A program made the position numbers and the translations under genes. From Oscillospiraceae bacterium (lineage in GTDB: Bacteria > Bacillota > Clostridia > UBA1381 > UBA9506), in assembly GCA_015068855.1 (NCBI GenBank), contig SVJS01000003.1, positions 62,001-126,000 of the forward strand: DNA of 64,000 nucleotides. Direction: 5' to 3'. The notes beneath the pieces were generated by a model. The model did not search any database. It saw only the letters and a list, made by a program, of their open reading frames with translations, and had not been told where the DNA came from. Positions 9,701-16,606 of the stretch are shown here, piece by piece; within the stretch, counting starts at the first letter, position 1; each line of letters starts with the position of its first letter.

Positions 9701-10159
9701 TATTTCCGTCTGGCAGACCGCGTTGTTGATAGCCAGCATCAGACAGAAAATGCCTTACTTAAACAATTCAAAATGAGCGGTTTGCTCCTTAAAGATGTGG
9801 ACATTGTCAAAGCAATGGACCGTGGCATCAGCGGGCATTCCTCCATTTTGCCTGCCTATATGAAGCAGGACGGCTCTTTGTCTGACAGCAGTGGCAGCTA
9901 TGCGACCTTAGAGGAATTCAAAAAGCTTTCTGCCCATGTTAAGAGAACGGCAGGGGCCATCGGCCGTGAAATTCTGCACGGGGGCGCCTCAGTTTCGCCC
10001 TGTAAAAACGGCGGACGCTTACCTTGCACATACTGCCCGTATCATGCGGTTTGCGCCTTCGACCCGGAACATGATCGGTATCGTGTCATGCCGCCGCTTA
10101 GGGATGACGCCGTTTGGGAGATGTTAAATGAAACAGAAAAAAAAGACTGTAACGAGTGA
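6782..10159 (+). CDS. addB: AddB helicase-nuclease subunit
   Basis: This is the second subunit of AddAB, carrying a UvrD-like fold, a nuclease domain and an iron-sulfur staple. Walker A is 'GEAGTGKSE' near residue 8. The C-terminal nuclease reads 'GRIDRIDMMKRDASVYIKIIDYKTG'. The four cysteines of the Fe-S cluster are visible as 'YSNCPFSYF' ahead of the nuclease core and 'PCTYCPYHAVC' at the end. The length of 1125 residues is typical. The start is the ATG after 'GGGGAGGTG'. The gene is alone between its own promoter and terminator, and the stop codon lies in the terminator loop. Its partner addA lies upstream, separated by about 3.8 kb. Confidence 0.96.
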   Translation: MALTILYGEAGTGKSEYCLDAMCALHKQGTSTLLLVPEQFSHMAEMALVRKNGYISDDIKVSSFKRLAHKLMEKKGLLRQNISAIGKSMLLAKAILSVSSDLTMYRRAAEKPGFISSMLEFIADCKRSAVLPENLASVTVSNNAYFSLKIKELSLLYEAYHRAVDASYTDSEDALMHLSKLAIEDDYFRGMVIFIDEFFRFTQAEMDCICAFCLAGAEVYISLGTKNAQITGVFEPVKKTAEQLLSMARQNGIEVASPVYLSEKHRFAASCELAHFEAEYHQHPPRVYEDATKDISLFIAPDLYTEVQALAAAICREVAKGNLHYRDVAVVAGNQELYRDLIKTVFPIYNIPVFIDEKKSLLSHPIIVMLFSLLDLMANGFETETILAYCKTGYSGLTQSETDTLENFALAGRLRRDDWLDETRFLQRADSIFNKTEDYEASHAEDAAYVLGLRTKLITPLLALRSALRESQRVTDRVAAFVDFFEEISLYQVVQAEVDGMQNRGDHQKARMLGEVYNLLIQLFDELVLCLGEEKIGMERLTTIISAGLSQCEISTIPPGYDQVFFGDVNRSVIKNVKALFVIGVNDTAFPAPPPQDGILHDEERRLLAEKGLRLGPDGQTIALHNQYVVYNALTISSGSLYISYAIADHEGKALRPASLIGRLNKIFPRLAVSDHIQEEPEAEQMVAGKASAWQYLLEHFHSDTPAVSALKRFFSQDAAYQNQYHALVRLADNREPKSSISEKLARALYGQGLRGSVSQLEKYSNCPFSYFMHYGLRAKERKILKIDAPDIGTLLHNLIEIASRRIETIEGGYKALDDAQATQIAREVVTEYFSEAFIARLYSEKRLAALIRRLQNQVAKMLMVIARHVAQGEFEPCAFEVAFSETGELPPVTIQLPTGETITLTGRIDRIDMMKRDASVYIKIIDYKTGNKSFKLSDVYNGLSLQLAVYLISVVEGGAALTDAKVMPAGMFYFRLADRVVDSQHQTENALLKQFKMSGLLLKDVDIVKAMDRGISGHSSILPAYMKQDGSLSDSSGSYATLEEFKKLSAHVKRTAGAIGREILHGGASVSPCKNGGRLPCTYCPYHAVCAFDPEHDRYRVMPPLRDDAVWEMLNETEKKDCNE

Positions 10160-10176
10160 GTCGTTACAGTCTTTTT
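10139..10176 (+). terminator. Terminator overlapping the addB stop codon
   Basis: The stem 'GACTGTAACGA' / 'TCGTTACAGTC' has the addB TGA in its loop, A-tract before and T-tract after. It can also serve the converging ECF gene. Confidence 0.9.
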
Positions 10177-10180
10177 AACT

Positions 10181-10798
10181 TTATATTTCCTTGTTCCTGA
10201 TACGTAATAACCTGACAACCATCGGGCTTAACAGGAGATTTAGTCCCACTTCAAACAGGAAATTGGCGCCCACAAGGACGAAAATCATATAAGAACCTGT
10301 CTGTGTGCCGAAACCCGCCTCCTGCGCCCAACCGGTGATGGTTTCCATAAAGAAAAGAAGACAGCCCAGCAAAAACACGCCTGTGTTGGTCAGGGGGCAA
10401 ACAAGAGCCGCTGCCAAAACAGCGACGTATCGATTGATTTTTCGGTATCCGCTTCGGTTTAACAAGCGCAGTGTGCCGGTGTAGGCAAGGCCTGCAAGCA
10501 GACCGCAAAGCGTTCCCTTTGCTAAAACTGTTACAATAGTGCCAAGCGCATCAACTGCTAAAAAAGCCGCGGCATCTCCGCTTGCGAGCACAATGACACC
10601 GAACAGAAAGCCCAGCCATGTGCTGATTTTAACCCCGCAGGTTGCTGCCCCGATGACAATCGGAATCAACACCAAAGAAACGGAGAAGGGACCAAGCTTG
10701 ATGAAAGAGCCAAGCATTTGCAGAATCACCACTAATGCACTCAGGACAGCTCCCAAGACTAAGGCCTTTGTTGACGCTTTTGTTTTTGTTGTTTCCAT
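10181..10798 (-). CDS. ECF transporter substrate-binding (S) component, candidate pantothenate transporter
   Basis: This is a membrane protein of 205 residues with about six hydrophobic helices, including 'ALVLGAVLSALVVILQMLG', 'FSVSLVLIPIVIGAATCGV' and 'FLLGCLLFFMETITGW'. The pattern is that of the energy-coupling-factor S-component family (DUF3816-like). It follows coaX, which encodes pantothenate kinase, on the same strand with an 87-bp gap, and has its own 'AAGGAGG' site. Linkage to CoA biosynthesis makes pantothenate (PanT) the best guess for the substrate. This is inference from context. No A/T ECF module is encoded here, so it would share one from elsewhere (group II ECF). Confidence 0.8.
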   Translation of the reverse strand: METTKTKASTKALVLGAVLSALVVILQMLGSFIKLGPFSVSLVLIPIVIGAATCGVKISTWLGFLFGVIVLASGDAAAFLAVDALGTIVTVLAKGTLCGLLAGLAYTGTLRLLNRSGYRKINRYVAVLAAALVCPLTNTGVFLLGCLLFFMETITGWAQEAGFGTQTGSYMIFVLVGANFLFEVGLNLLLSPMVVRLLRIRNKEI

Positions 10799-10885
10799 TT
10801 AGGTTCCTCCTTGCTGTCGCCCGCAAATGCGGTACAACGCAAAATTTATTTTGTAAAAGCGCAATCACGCCATACAACAAAAGAA

Positions 10886-11653
10886 TCAAATATTTTTCTT
10901 ATATAAAATAGCAAGTCCTTTTAAGACAAGGTTTGCATCCAGCGTTATGTCGTGCTTACAATGAGGCAAAATGGCCTGCGCAAGGCCGCCGGTTGCATAC
11001 ACTTTCAGTTCCTTTCCTGTCTCTTCGTTATAACGGTCTATCATGCCGTCAATCATGGCAGCATTTCCAAAGACAACACCGGAACGCATGCAGTCAATGG
11101 TGTTTTTGCCAATGACAGACTTCGGCGCTTCCAGGCTGATTTGCGGAAGCTGCGCCGTGCCCGCGGCTAAGGCTTTTAAGCCGATGTTGACGCCGGGGAT
11201 GATGGATGCACCCGTAAAGGTGCCGCTCTCATCCATCAGCATAATCTTTGTTGCCGTCCCCATGTCAATAATGAGGGAGGGGCTGCCGTAGTGATAATGC
11301 GTAGCAACGCAGGCGCAAATCAAATCCGCACCGACAGAGGCGGGATTATCACAATGCATGTTGATGCCGGTTTTGATACCGGGACCGACTAAGAGCGCAT
11401 CAATATGATAAGCAAGCTTGATAGCCCGTTTCATAACGGTATTTAAGGGCGGCACAACCGAGGCGATGATAACACCCGAAACAGCACGGTCATCAAAGCC
11501 GTAAAGCTTTAAGACGCTACGGATTTTGGTTGCATATTCATCTTCTGTTTTGTTGGGGTTGGTTGCGATGCGAGCCGTAAACAGAAGAGCGTCATCCTCA
11601 AAACCACCAAGGACAATGTTTGTATTACCGATATCAATCGCAAGTATCATCAT
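10886..11653 (-). CDS. coaX: Type III pantothenate kinase
   Basis: It phosphorylates pantothenate, the first step of CoA synthesis, with an ASKHA fold. Visible motifs are 'DIGNTNIVLGGF' (phosphate 1), 'NPASVGADLI' and 'IIDMGTATKI' (phosphate 2), and 'PGVNIGLKALAAGTAQLP'. The length of 255 residues is normal. It starts at tandem ATGs after 'AGGAAGGAT'. A perfect consensus promoter lies upstream (11686-11714). The downstream gene is an ECF S component. The later CoA step coaD is at 16.6 kb. Confidence 0.96.
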   Translation of the reverse strand: MMILAIDIGNTNIVLGGFEDDALLFTARIATNPNKTEDEYATKIRSVLKLYGFDDRAVSGVIIASVVPPLNTVMKRAIKLAYHIDALLVGPGIKTGINMHCDNPASVGADLICACVATHYHYGSPSLIIDMGTATKIMLMDESGTFTGASIIPGVNIGLKALAAGTAQLPQISLEAPKSVIGKNTIDCMRSGVVFGNAAMIDGMIDRYNEETGKELKVYATGGLAQAILPHCKHDITLDANLVLKGLAILYKKNI

Positions 11654-11685
11654 GCCGCATCCTTCCTATGTGTAAGTACCTGACA

Positions 11686-11714
11686 ATTATAGCATGAATC
11701 GAGGCTTTTGTCAA
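11686..11714 (-). promoter_or_regulatory. Consensus sigma-A promoter of coaX
   Basis: Read leftward: TTGACA, 17-bp spacer, TATAAT, matching consensus at every position of both hexamers. Confidence 0.9.
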
Positions 11715-11760
11715 TAAAAGCATAATGGCAGGTGTGAGACAAAAAGCCAATAAATTTGAC

Positions 11761-11789
11761 TTGCGTTTGCAGGGCATTTGTTGTATAAT
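11761..11789 (+). promoter_or_regulatory. Promoter of the PfkB-family kinase gene
   Basis: TTGCGT, 17-bp spacer, TATAAT, followed by an 'AGGAGGAG' ribosome-binding site at 11809. Confidence 0.75.
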
Positions 11790-11821
11790 AAACATATATA
11801 ACCATTTTAGGAGGAGATTTC

Positions 11822-12772
11822 ATGTATGATGTAGCATGTATCGGTATCTTTGTTGCCGATTGTATTGCTAAAACCGTTGATAAAATTCCGGACCGTGGTA
11901 AGCTGGGCCTGATTGACAGCCTGAGCCTGTATACGGGCGGTTGCGCGATGAACGCCGGCGCCGATATGAAAAAACTGGGTGCCGATATTGCCCTTTTGGG
12001 TATGGTGGGTAATGATGGCTTTGGCTCCTTTTTGTTAGGAGAGGTCAGCAAGCTTGGCATGACCACAGAGGGCATCAAAGTCAGCGACGCTGATTCAACC
12101 TCTGCTTCTGTTGTTTTGGTTGACGGTGGCGGAGAACGCACGTTCCTGCATTGTTTGGGTGCTAACGGCACATTCACAGAAACCGATATCAATTACGACA
12201 TCATCAAAGACTCCAAGGTTGTTTTTGTGGCAGGCACAATGCTTATGCCTAATTTTGATGGTGAGCCTTGTGCACGTTTCTTGAAAAAATGTAAAGAAAT
12301 GGGCAAAATAACCGTTTTGGACAGCGCATGGGATGACACGGGCCGTTGGATGGATATCTTGCGTCCCTGCATGCCTTACATTGATTATTTCATTCCCAGT
12401 ATCGATGAAGCCAGAATGTTTGCAGAGGGTAGAGAAGATGTTAAAGACATCGCGGATTATTTCTTTGATTTAGGTGTTAAACATGTGGCTATCAAGGTTG
12501 GCAAGGATGGCTGTTATGTCCGTGAAAGCAAGGATGCTGAGGGCGTCACAATGCCGACGTACTTGGGCATTAAACCGGTCGACACAACTGGCGCCGGTGA
12601 TTCCTTCTGCGCCGGTTTCCTGTATGGTTTAACTCACGGCATGAGCATGACGGAGAGCGCGCAGTTTGCCAATGCTGTTGCAACCCATTGTGTTATGGCA
12701 GTTGGTGCTTCCACAGGCATTCGTCCTTATGAGGAAATTTGCCGGTTTATGAAGGAAAATCAGCCCGGTTGA
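11822..12772 (+). CDS. PfkB/ribokinase-family sugar kinase
   Basis: This is a 316-residue kinase of the ribokinase fold. The N-terminal signature 'GGCAMNAGADMKKLGADIALLGMVGNDGFG' binds sugar. The C-terminal 'DTTGAGDSFCAGFLYGL' holds the catalytic Asp and anion hole. 'PSIDEARMF' is the central PfkB element. Substrate is not readable from sequence; ribose, fructose, 2-keto-3-deoxygluconate or a nucleoside are all possible. It stands alone, diverging from coaX, with its own promoter and terminator. Confidence 0.9.
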   Translation: MYDVACIGIFVADCIAKTVDKIPDRGKLGLIDSLSLYTGGCAMNAGADMKKLGADIALLGMVGNDGFGSFLLGEVSKLGMTTEGIKVSDADSTSASVVLVDGGGERTFLHCLGANGTFTETDINYDIIKDSKVVFVAGTMLMPNFDGEPCARFLKKCKEMGKITVLDSAWDDTGRWMDILRPCMPYIDYFIPSIDEARMFAEGREDVKDIADYFFDLGVKHVAIKVGKDGCYVRESKDAEGVTMPTYLGIKPVDTTGAGDSFCAGFLYGLTHGMSMTESAQFANAVATHCVMAVGASTGIRPYEEICRFMKENQPG

Positions 12773-12796
12773 TGAAAAGAAGATAATATTACATAT

Positions 12797-12834
12797 AAAA
12801 AAAGAAACATCGTGATTCGATGTTTCTTTTTTTC
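12797..12834. terminator. Bidirectional terminator between the PfkB gene and spoIVA
   Basis: The 12-bp stem 'AAAGAAACATCG' / 'CGATGTTTCTTT' is flanked by A- and T-tracts, between converging genes. Confidence 0.9.
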
Positions 12835-12835
12835 T

Positions 12836-14314
12836 TTATAAGATAATACAAATGAGACCGCCGGAGCCCTCGTTGATGATTTTTTGCAATGTTTCCTGAA
12901 GCTTGATTTGTGCTTCGTCCGGCATGCGGGATAGCTTGTTATGTAAGCCTTCATTGACGAGCTCGTGGAGGGATTTTCCAAAAATGTCAGATTCCCAGAT
13001 TTTCTTCGGGTCTGCCTCGAATTCCTTCAAAAGATAATGGACAAGCTCTTCGGATTGCTTTTCCGTTCCAACAATAGGGGAAACCTCCGTTTCAATGTTT
13101 GCACAAATCATATGAATGGAGGGCGCAGAGGCCTTTAAGCGAACGCCAAAACGACCGCCCTGTTTCACAATTTCAGGTTCCTCTAAATGGAGTTCGTCAA
13201 TGGTCGGTGTTACGATGCCATAACCCTTTCGCTGCACCTCATGCAGGGCATAGGAAATTTTATCATATTCTTTCTTGATTTTAGACATGTCGGTTAGTAA
13301 GGTCAGCAGCTTATCCTCGCCATCAATGTCAAAGCCGGAGAGCTCTTGGGCGATGCGGTAAAACAGGGTTTCGGGCATGGAGAGGCAAAGCTCGGCATAG
13401 CCCCTGCCCAGGTCAATTTCCTTGATTTGAGCAGAGTGAACATATTCGCAGCAGTCGGGCAGTGCGCTCAGGGTTTTTATGCTCTCAATGGTGTCCAGAC
13501 GGTCCACAACGGAGGCGATCTGGCTATAGAGCTCCTCCTTTAACCAATGGTCAACAGGCAGCACATCCACCCATTTAGGCATAGTAACAGTGATTTCCTG
13601 AATGGGGAATTGATATAAAATGCGGCGCATGATTCCGTTGATTTCATCCTTTGTCATGCTGCCGCAGTTTACAGCCATAACCGGAACGCCATGGTGGTTT
13701 TCCAAATAAGCGCGTAGTTCTTCGGTTTCCGGTTTATCCGGATACATTGTATTCAAAACAATCACAAAGGGCTTGTTGATGGCTTTTAATTCGTTGGCCA
13801 CACGTTCTTCGGCATCCACATAGTCTTCACGGGGAATGTCAGTAATGCTGCCATCGGTTGTGATTAAAAGACCAATGGTGGAATGCTCCGTGATAACCTT
13901 CTTGGTACCGATTTCGGCAGCCTCGCCAAAAGGAATCGGTTCTTTTGCCCATGGAGTTGAGACCATGCGGGGTGCATCGTTTTCCAGATGGCCCTGTGCG
14001 CCCTCCACAATATAGCCCACGCAGTCAATCATTCTGACCTTCATTTTTGACTCTTCATCAAGACAGATTTCAACCGCCTCGTTCGGGATGAACTTTGGCT
14101 CGGTGGTCATGATTGTTTTGCCGGCAGCACTTTGCGGTAATTCGTCCTTGGCTCGTTCCTGGCTGTATGTGTTTTCAATGTTGGGGATGACAAGCAAATC
14201 CATGAAATTCTTGATAAAGGTAGATTTACCTGTCCGGACAGGGCCGACAACGCCAACATAAATATCGCCGCCTGTTCGAGCTGCTATGTCTTTGTATATG
14301 TTATAACTTTCCAT
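12836..14314 (-). CDS. spoIVA: Stage IV sporulation protein A, spore-coat basement ATPase
   Basis: SpoIVA polymerises on the forespore outer membrane using ATP and anchors the spore coat. The length of 492 residues equals that of B. subtilis SpoIVA. The N-terminus reads 'MESYNIYKDIAARTGGDIYVGVVGPVRTGKSTFI' with Walker A at about residues 24-32. 'TEPKFIPNEAVEI' and 'RMIDCVGYIVEGA' follow. It ends in the conserved hydrophobic tail 'GGLICIIL' that contacts SpoVM. The start follows 'AAAGGAGGAAAA'. In known spore formers the gene is under mother-cell sigma-E. The upstream region has 'CCATATAC' and 'CATGTACG' in roughly suitable places, but the match is too weak to call a sigma-E promoter. Confidence 0.97.
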   Translation of the reverse strand: MESYNIYKDIAARTGGDIYVGVVGPVRTGKSTFIKNFMDLLVIPNIENTYSQERAKDELPQSAAGKTIMTTEPKFIPNEAVEICLDEESKMKVRMIDCVGYIVEGAQGHLENDAPRMVSTPWAKEPIPFGEAAEIGTKKVITEHSTIGLLITTDGSITDIPREDYVDAEERVANELKAINKPFVIVLNTMYPDKPETEELRAYLENHHGVPVMAVNCGSMTKDEINGIMRRILYQFPIQEITVTMPKWVDVLPVDHWLKEELYSQIASVVDRLDTIESIKTLSALPDCCEYVHSAQIKEIDLGRGYAELCLSMPETLFYRIAQELSGFDIDGEDKLLTLLTDMSKIKKEYDKISYALHEVQRKGYGIVTPTIDELHLEEPEIVKQGGRFGVRLKASAPSIHMICANIETEVSPIVGTEKQSEELVHYLLKEFEADPKKIWESDIFGKSLHELVNEGLHNKLSRMPDEAQIKLQETLQKIINEGSGGLICIIL

Positions 14315-14430
14315 GGGTTTTCCTCCTTTAAGACAAATCGTACATGTTACTACATGTATATGGACATATTCCGGATTTTATTACAAAGAGAAATGCTTAA
14401 TTAAAAATTTTGGTATTTTATCATTTCCTA

Positions 14431-14459
14431 TTGATAATTTGTAAGGATTGTGCTACAAT
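14431..14459 (+). promoter_or_regulatory. Promoter of the 6S RNA gene
   Basis: TTGATA, 17-bp spacer, TACAAT with TG two bases upstream (extended -10). Transcription would begin near 14466. Confidence 0.75.
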
Positions 14460-14465
14460 AAGGAT

Positions 14466-14680
14466 ACAGACTTTTACTTGGTTTTATCCCTGCGATGTGC
14501 GTGATTAGTGATTTTTATTTTACCAACACTTTTATAAAGGGAATCCGGCTCCATGCGTGGCGTATACGCCCCCCGACTTTGTCGGCCAGGGGACATATAA
14601 AACGTGTGGGAGGTTACCCACCTGCTCAGGCAGGTAAAAATTAATCCTATACACGGCATGGCGGGGCTACAAAAGATAAA
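14466..14680 (+). ncRNA. ssrS: 6S RNA (RNA polymerase holoenzyme regulator)
   Basis: There is no real ORF here. The 5' part 'CCCTGCGATGTGCGTG' pairs almost fully with the 3' part 'CACGGCATGGCGGGG', with one mismatch and one bulge. This resembles the conserved closing stem of 6S RNA (E. coli 'CTGAGATGTTCGC' / 'GCGGCGGCATCTCGG'). A large AT-rich internal loop follows, then hairpins such as 'CCTGCTCAGGCAGG', as expected for an open-complex mimic. An extended -10 promoter precedes it and a terminator follows. The size of about 200 nt fits. The ends are estimated from the promoter and closing stem. 6S RNA binds sigma-A holoenzyme in stationary phase. Confidence 0.75.
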
Positions 14681-14681
14681 G

Positions 14682-14730
14682 AAGAGCTGTTATCCAACGA
14701 CTTTTGTCTAAGGATAACAGCTCTTTTCAT
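14682..14730. terminator. Terminator of 6S RNA, also facing the GCL-like gene
   Basis: The 14-bp stem 'AAGAGCTGTTATCC' / 'GGATAACAGCTCTT' has a 16-nt loop and a T-rich tail on the right. The mirror arrangement can stop the leftward gene as well. Confidence 0.8.
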
Positions 14731-14740
14731 TTTTATTGGT

Positions 14741-16075
14741 TTAGAGACAGACGTGAATGTCAGCATAATCTCGAATGATGGAGGAGAGGCTATCGCCACG
14801 GGATAAACGCATTTTTGTATGTTGTGCCGGGCACATCATTGTCTTGGCACGTTCATACAGGGGCGTAAGCAACGTTTCTTCTCCAAGACCGCGGGAGACG
14901 AGGCCATTTGCGGCAAGCTCTGTCAGGGAAAGCAGGAACGCTTGTACGTCTTCATTTTTTACCGGTAGCGGCGTGCCCATACAAACCATCCGGCGGAGAA
15001 TTTTATTACGCTCAGGGTCAGACGAGATATCAGTGGGCAGTTTGTTAAGAAAATTCTCTAAAAGCGCTTCTGCCTTTTCAAGATTTTTGAAAAGTCCCAA
15101 ATGAAAAGCGGGAGGCGCAAAGGCAGCACCAACAGGTTGGGCACAATCGCTGCGAACCTCCAAGGTACCGCGACGGGTGATTTCAATATTCTTAAAGGAT
15201 AAATAACCGTCCAGGTCAGAAAGAGAGTTGCAGCTATCACAAAAATCTTTAATCGGCAGGGTGTCAATCACCTGATAGCTTTTCCCTTGTTTTGTAAGAA
15301 AAATGGATTTTTGCAGGAATAAATCAATAATATCATCTGCTGTTTCAAATGTGCCGCAAACGGGTCCTGTGTTATCGGAAAGGCTTCCAAAACCACTGTG
15401 TTCCCAAAGATAATCACGGAAGCAAACGGCATCGGGAAAATCAGTCACATCAGAAAAGGGTAGTGAGTTTGAAAATAAGAGGCCGTGAGCAAAGTCTAAG
15501 GCTGAAAACAGAGTGAGCATGCGGGGAAGTTCATCAATAGGAACGTCCAAATGGGTCTGCACGGAGGAAAGCCAGGCGGGAAAGTCGGCAAAGCGATGAT
15601 AGCCCTCGCCGCTAAATTCAGGTAAAAATTCACGCAATGTTTGGTAAATCGGATAGCTGACCGGCATGGCTTTTGAACTGTGATGGTGAGGGTTTGTCCC
15701 CATGCCCGTCAAACTGTGACCATGGGGCAGAAGATAGGTCTGCACAAGCTCAAAAAGCACATAAAAACGATTTGCAATCACGAGGAGGTTTTCGTTTTTC
15801 TCCATGGCAAATTCAAAATTATTATAATCATTATCAAAGGAAAGACAATCCCCGTCGTCGTTAACTAAAAAGGCGGCATTGCCGTTTGCATCGGTTTCTT
15901 CTGTGGTAAAGCCGTTTTCCAGAAGATGCTGCAAAAGTCCGTCGATTACAGTTTTTTCAGGTGCGGTGCCACAGAGATTTAATAGTGGAAATTCCAGCTC
16001 GACGCCGATGTTTTTCCGTTCTTTGTTACAAAAGGGCGCAATGAATAGGGATGCTATCATGTCTCTTGCGTTCAT
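14741..16075 (-). CDS. Glutamate-cysteine-ligase-like protein (GCS2 family)
   Basis: This is a 444-residue protein of the carboxylate-amine ligase family that makes gamma-glutamyl bonds. Visible family features are the N-terminal 'NIGVELEFPLLN' (acidic Mg-ATP site), 'GTNPHHHSS' and the C-terminal 'RRGTLEVRSDCAQP', which matches the EVRxD...QP pattern of bacterial and plant-type gamma-glutamylcysteine ligases. The start follows 'AAGGAGG'. No glutathione synthetase, gshF or ergothioneine gene lies nearby, so the product may be gamma-glutamylcysteine itself or another gamma-glutamyl compound. It is flanked by the 6S RNA gene and the coaD operon, and neither suggests a pathway. Confidence 0.75.
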   Translation of the reverse strand: MNARDMIASLFIAPFCNKERKNIGVELEFPLLNLCGTAPEKTVIDGLLQHLLENGFTTEETDANGNAAFLVNDDGDCLSFDNDYNNFEFAMEKNENLLVIANRFYVLFELVQTYLLPHGHSLTGMGTNPHHHSSKAMPVSYPIYQTLREFLPEFSGEGYHRFADFPAWLSSVQTHLDVPIDELPRMLTLFSALDFAHGLLFSNSLPFSDVTDFPDAVCFRDYLWEHSGFGSLSDNTGPVCGTFETADDIIDLFLQKSIFLTKQGKSYQVIDTLPIKDFCDSCNSLSDLDGYLSFKNIEITRRGTLEVRSDCAQPVGAAFAPPAFHLGLFKNLEKAEALLENFLNKLPTDISSDPERNKILRRMVCMGTPLPVKNEDVQAFLLSLTELAANGLVSRGLGEETLLTPLYERAKTMMCPAQHTKMRLSRGDSLSSIIRDYADIHVCL

Positions 16076-16103
16076 CTGTTTCCTCCTTGGTTAGAGATTC
16101 GAT

Positions 16104-16146
16104 TCAAAAAAATAAATGCAACTGTCACACATGCAGCTGCATTTAT
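16104..16146 (-). terminator. Terminator of the yloU-to-coaD operon
   Basis: Read leftward, 'ATAAATGCAGCTG' folds onto 'CAGTTGCATTTAT' (one mismatch) and is followed by a run of seven T. Confidence 0.8.
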
Positions 16147-16165
16147 CGTCATTTTGAAAATACGG

Positions 16166-16606
16166 TTAGCGCTTTAAGTCTTTTCTGTTTTCGCGAATGG
16201 TTTCAACAGCACCGATTAAGCTTTCTTCAATAGAATGAAGCACGCCATCGGCATACTGGTTAGCACCCAAACGAATTTCGCGGGCATGCTCCTGCGCGTT
16301 CTCAACAATCTGATTAGCGTTATCATAAGCCTGCTTGGTAATCTCATGCTCATTGATCATGCCGACAATTTTTTCTTCTGCGCCCTTAACAATGGCAGCA
16401 GCTTCTTTCTGTGCGTCAGCAATGATGCGTTGACGCTCATCTTTCACCCATTTTGCCTGTTTCATTTCATCGGGGAATTTAATTCTTGCTTCCTGTAACA
16501 GGTCAAGCAGAACATCTTTGTCAATGATGCCACGACCAACAAAAGGAATTGTGAAGCTATGTTCAATTTTATCTTCCAAAGCTTCGATGATTTCTAAAAT
16601 TTCCAT
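16166..16606 (-). CDS. Coiled-coil protein of unknown function in the coaD operon
   Basis: I do not recognise a function. The protein has 146 residues. A short N-terminal segment 'EILEIIEALEDKIEHSFTIPFVGRGIIDKDVLLDLLQEAR' is followed by a long charged helix rich in A, E, K and Q ('IIADAQKEAAAIVKGAEEKIVGMINEHE'). That part resembles stalk subunits of F/V-type ATPases or DivIVA-like proteins. It has no signal peptide or membrane helix. It overlaps the coaD stop by one base (TAATG), so it is translationally coupled. Similar short coiled-coil genes next to coaD are often labelled 'ATPase' in Clostridia, a name that comes from coiled-coil similarity only. Confidence 0.75.
   Translation of the reverse strand: MEILEIIEALEDKIEHSFTIPFVGRGIIDKDVLLDLLQEARIKFPDEMKQAKWVKDERQRIIADAQKEAAAIVKGAEEKIVGMINEHEITKQAYDNANQIVENAQEHAREIRLGANQYADGVLHSIEESLIGAVETIRENRKDLKR

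Noticed and set aside
14330-14400. Sigma-E promoter before spoIVA
   Set aside because: Only a weak resemblance to -35 and -10 sigma-E elements is present; expected from biology but not supported well enough by sequence.
14474-14659. 61-residue leftward ORF
   Set aside because: It lies in the 6S RNA gene and has no ribosome-binding site.
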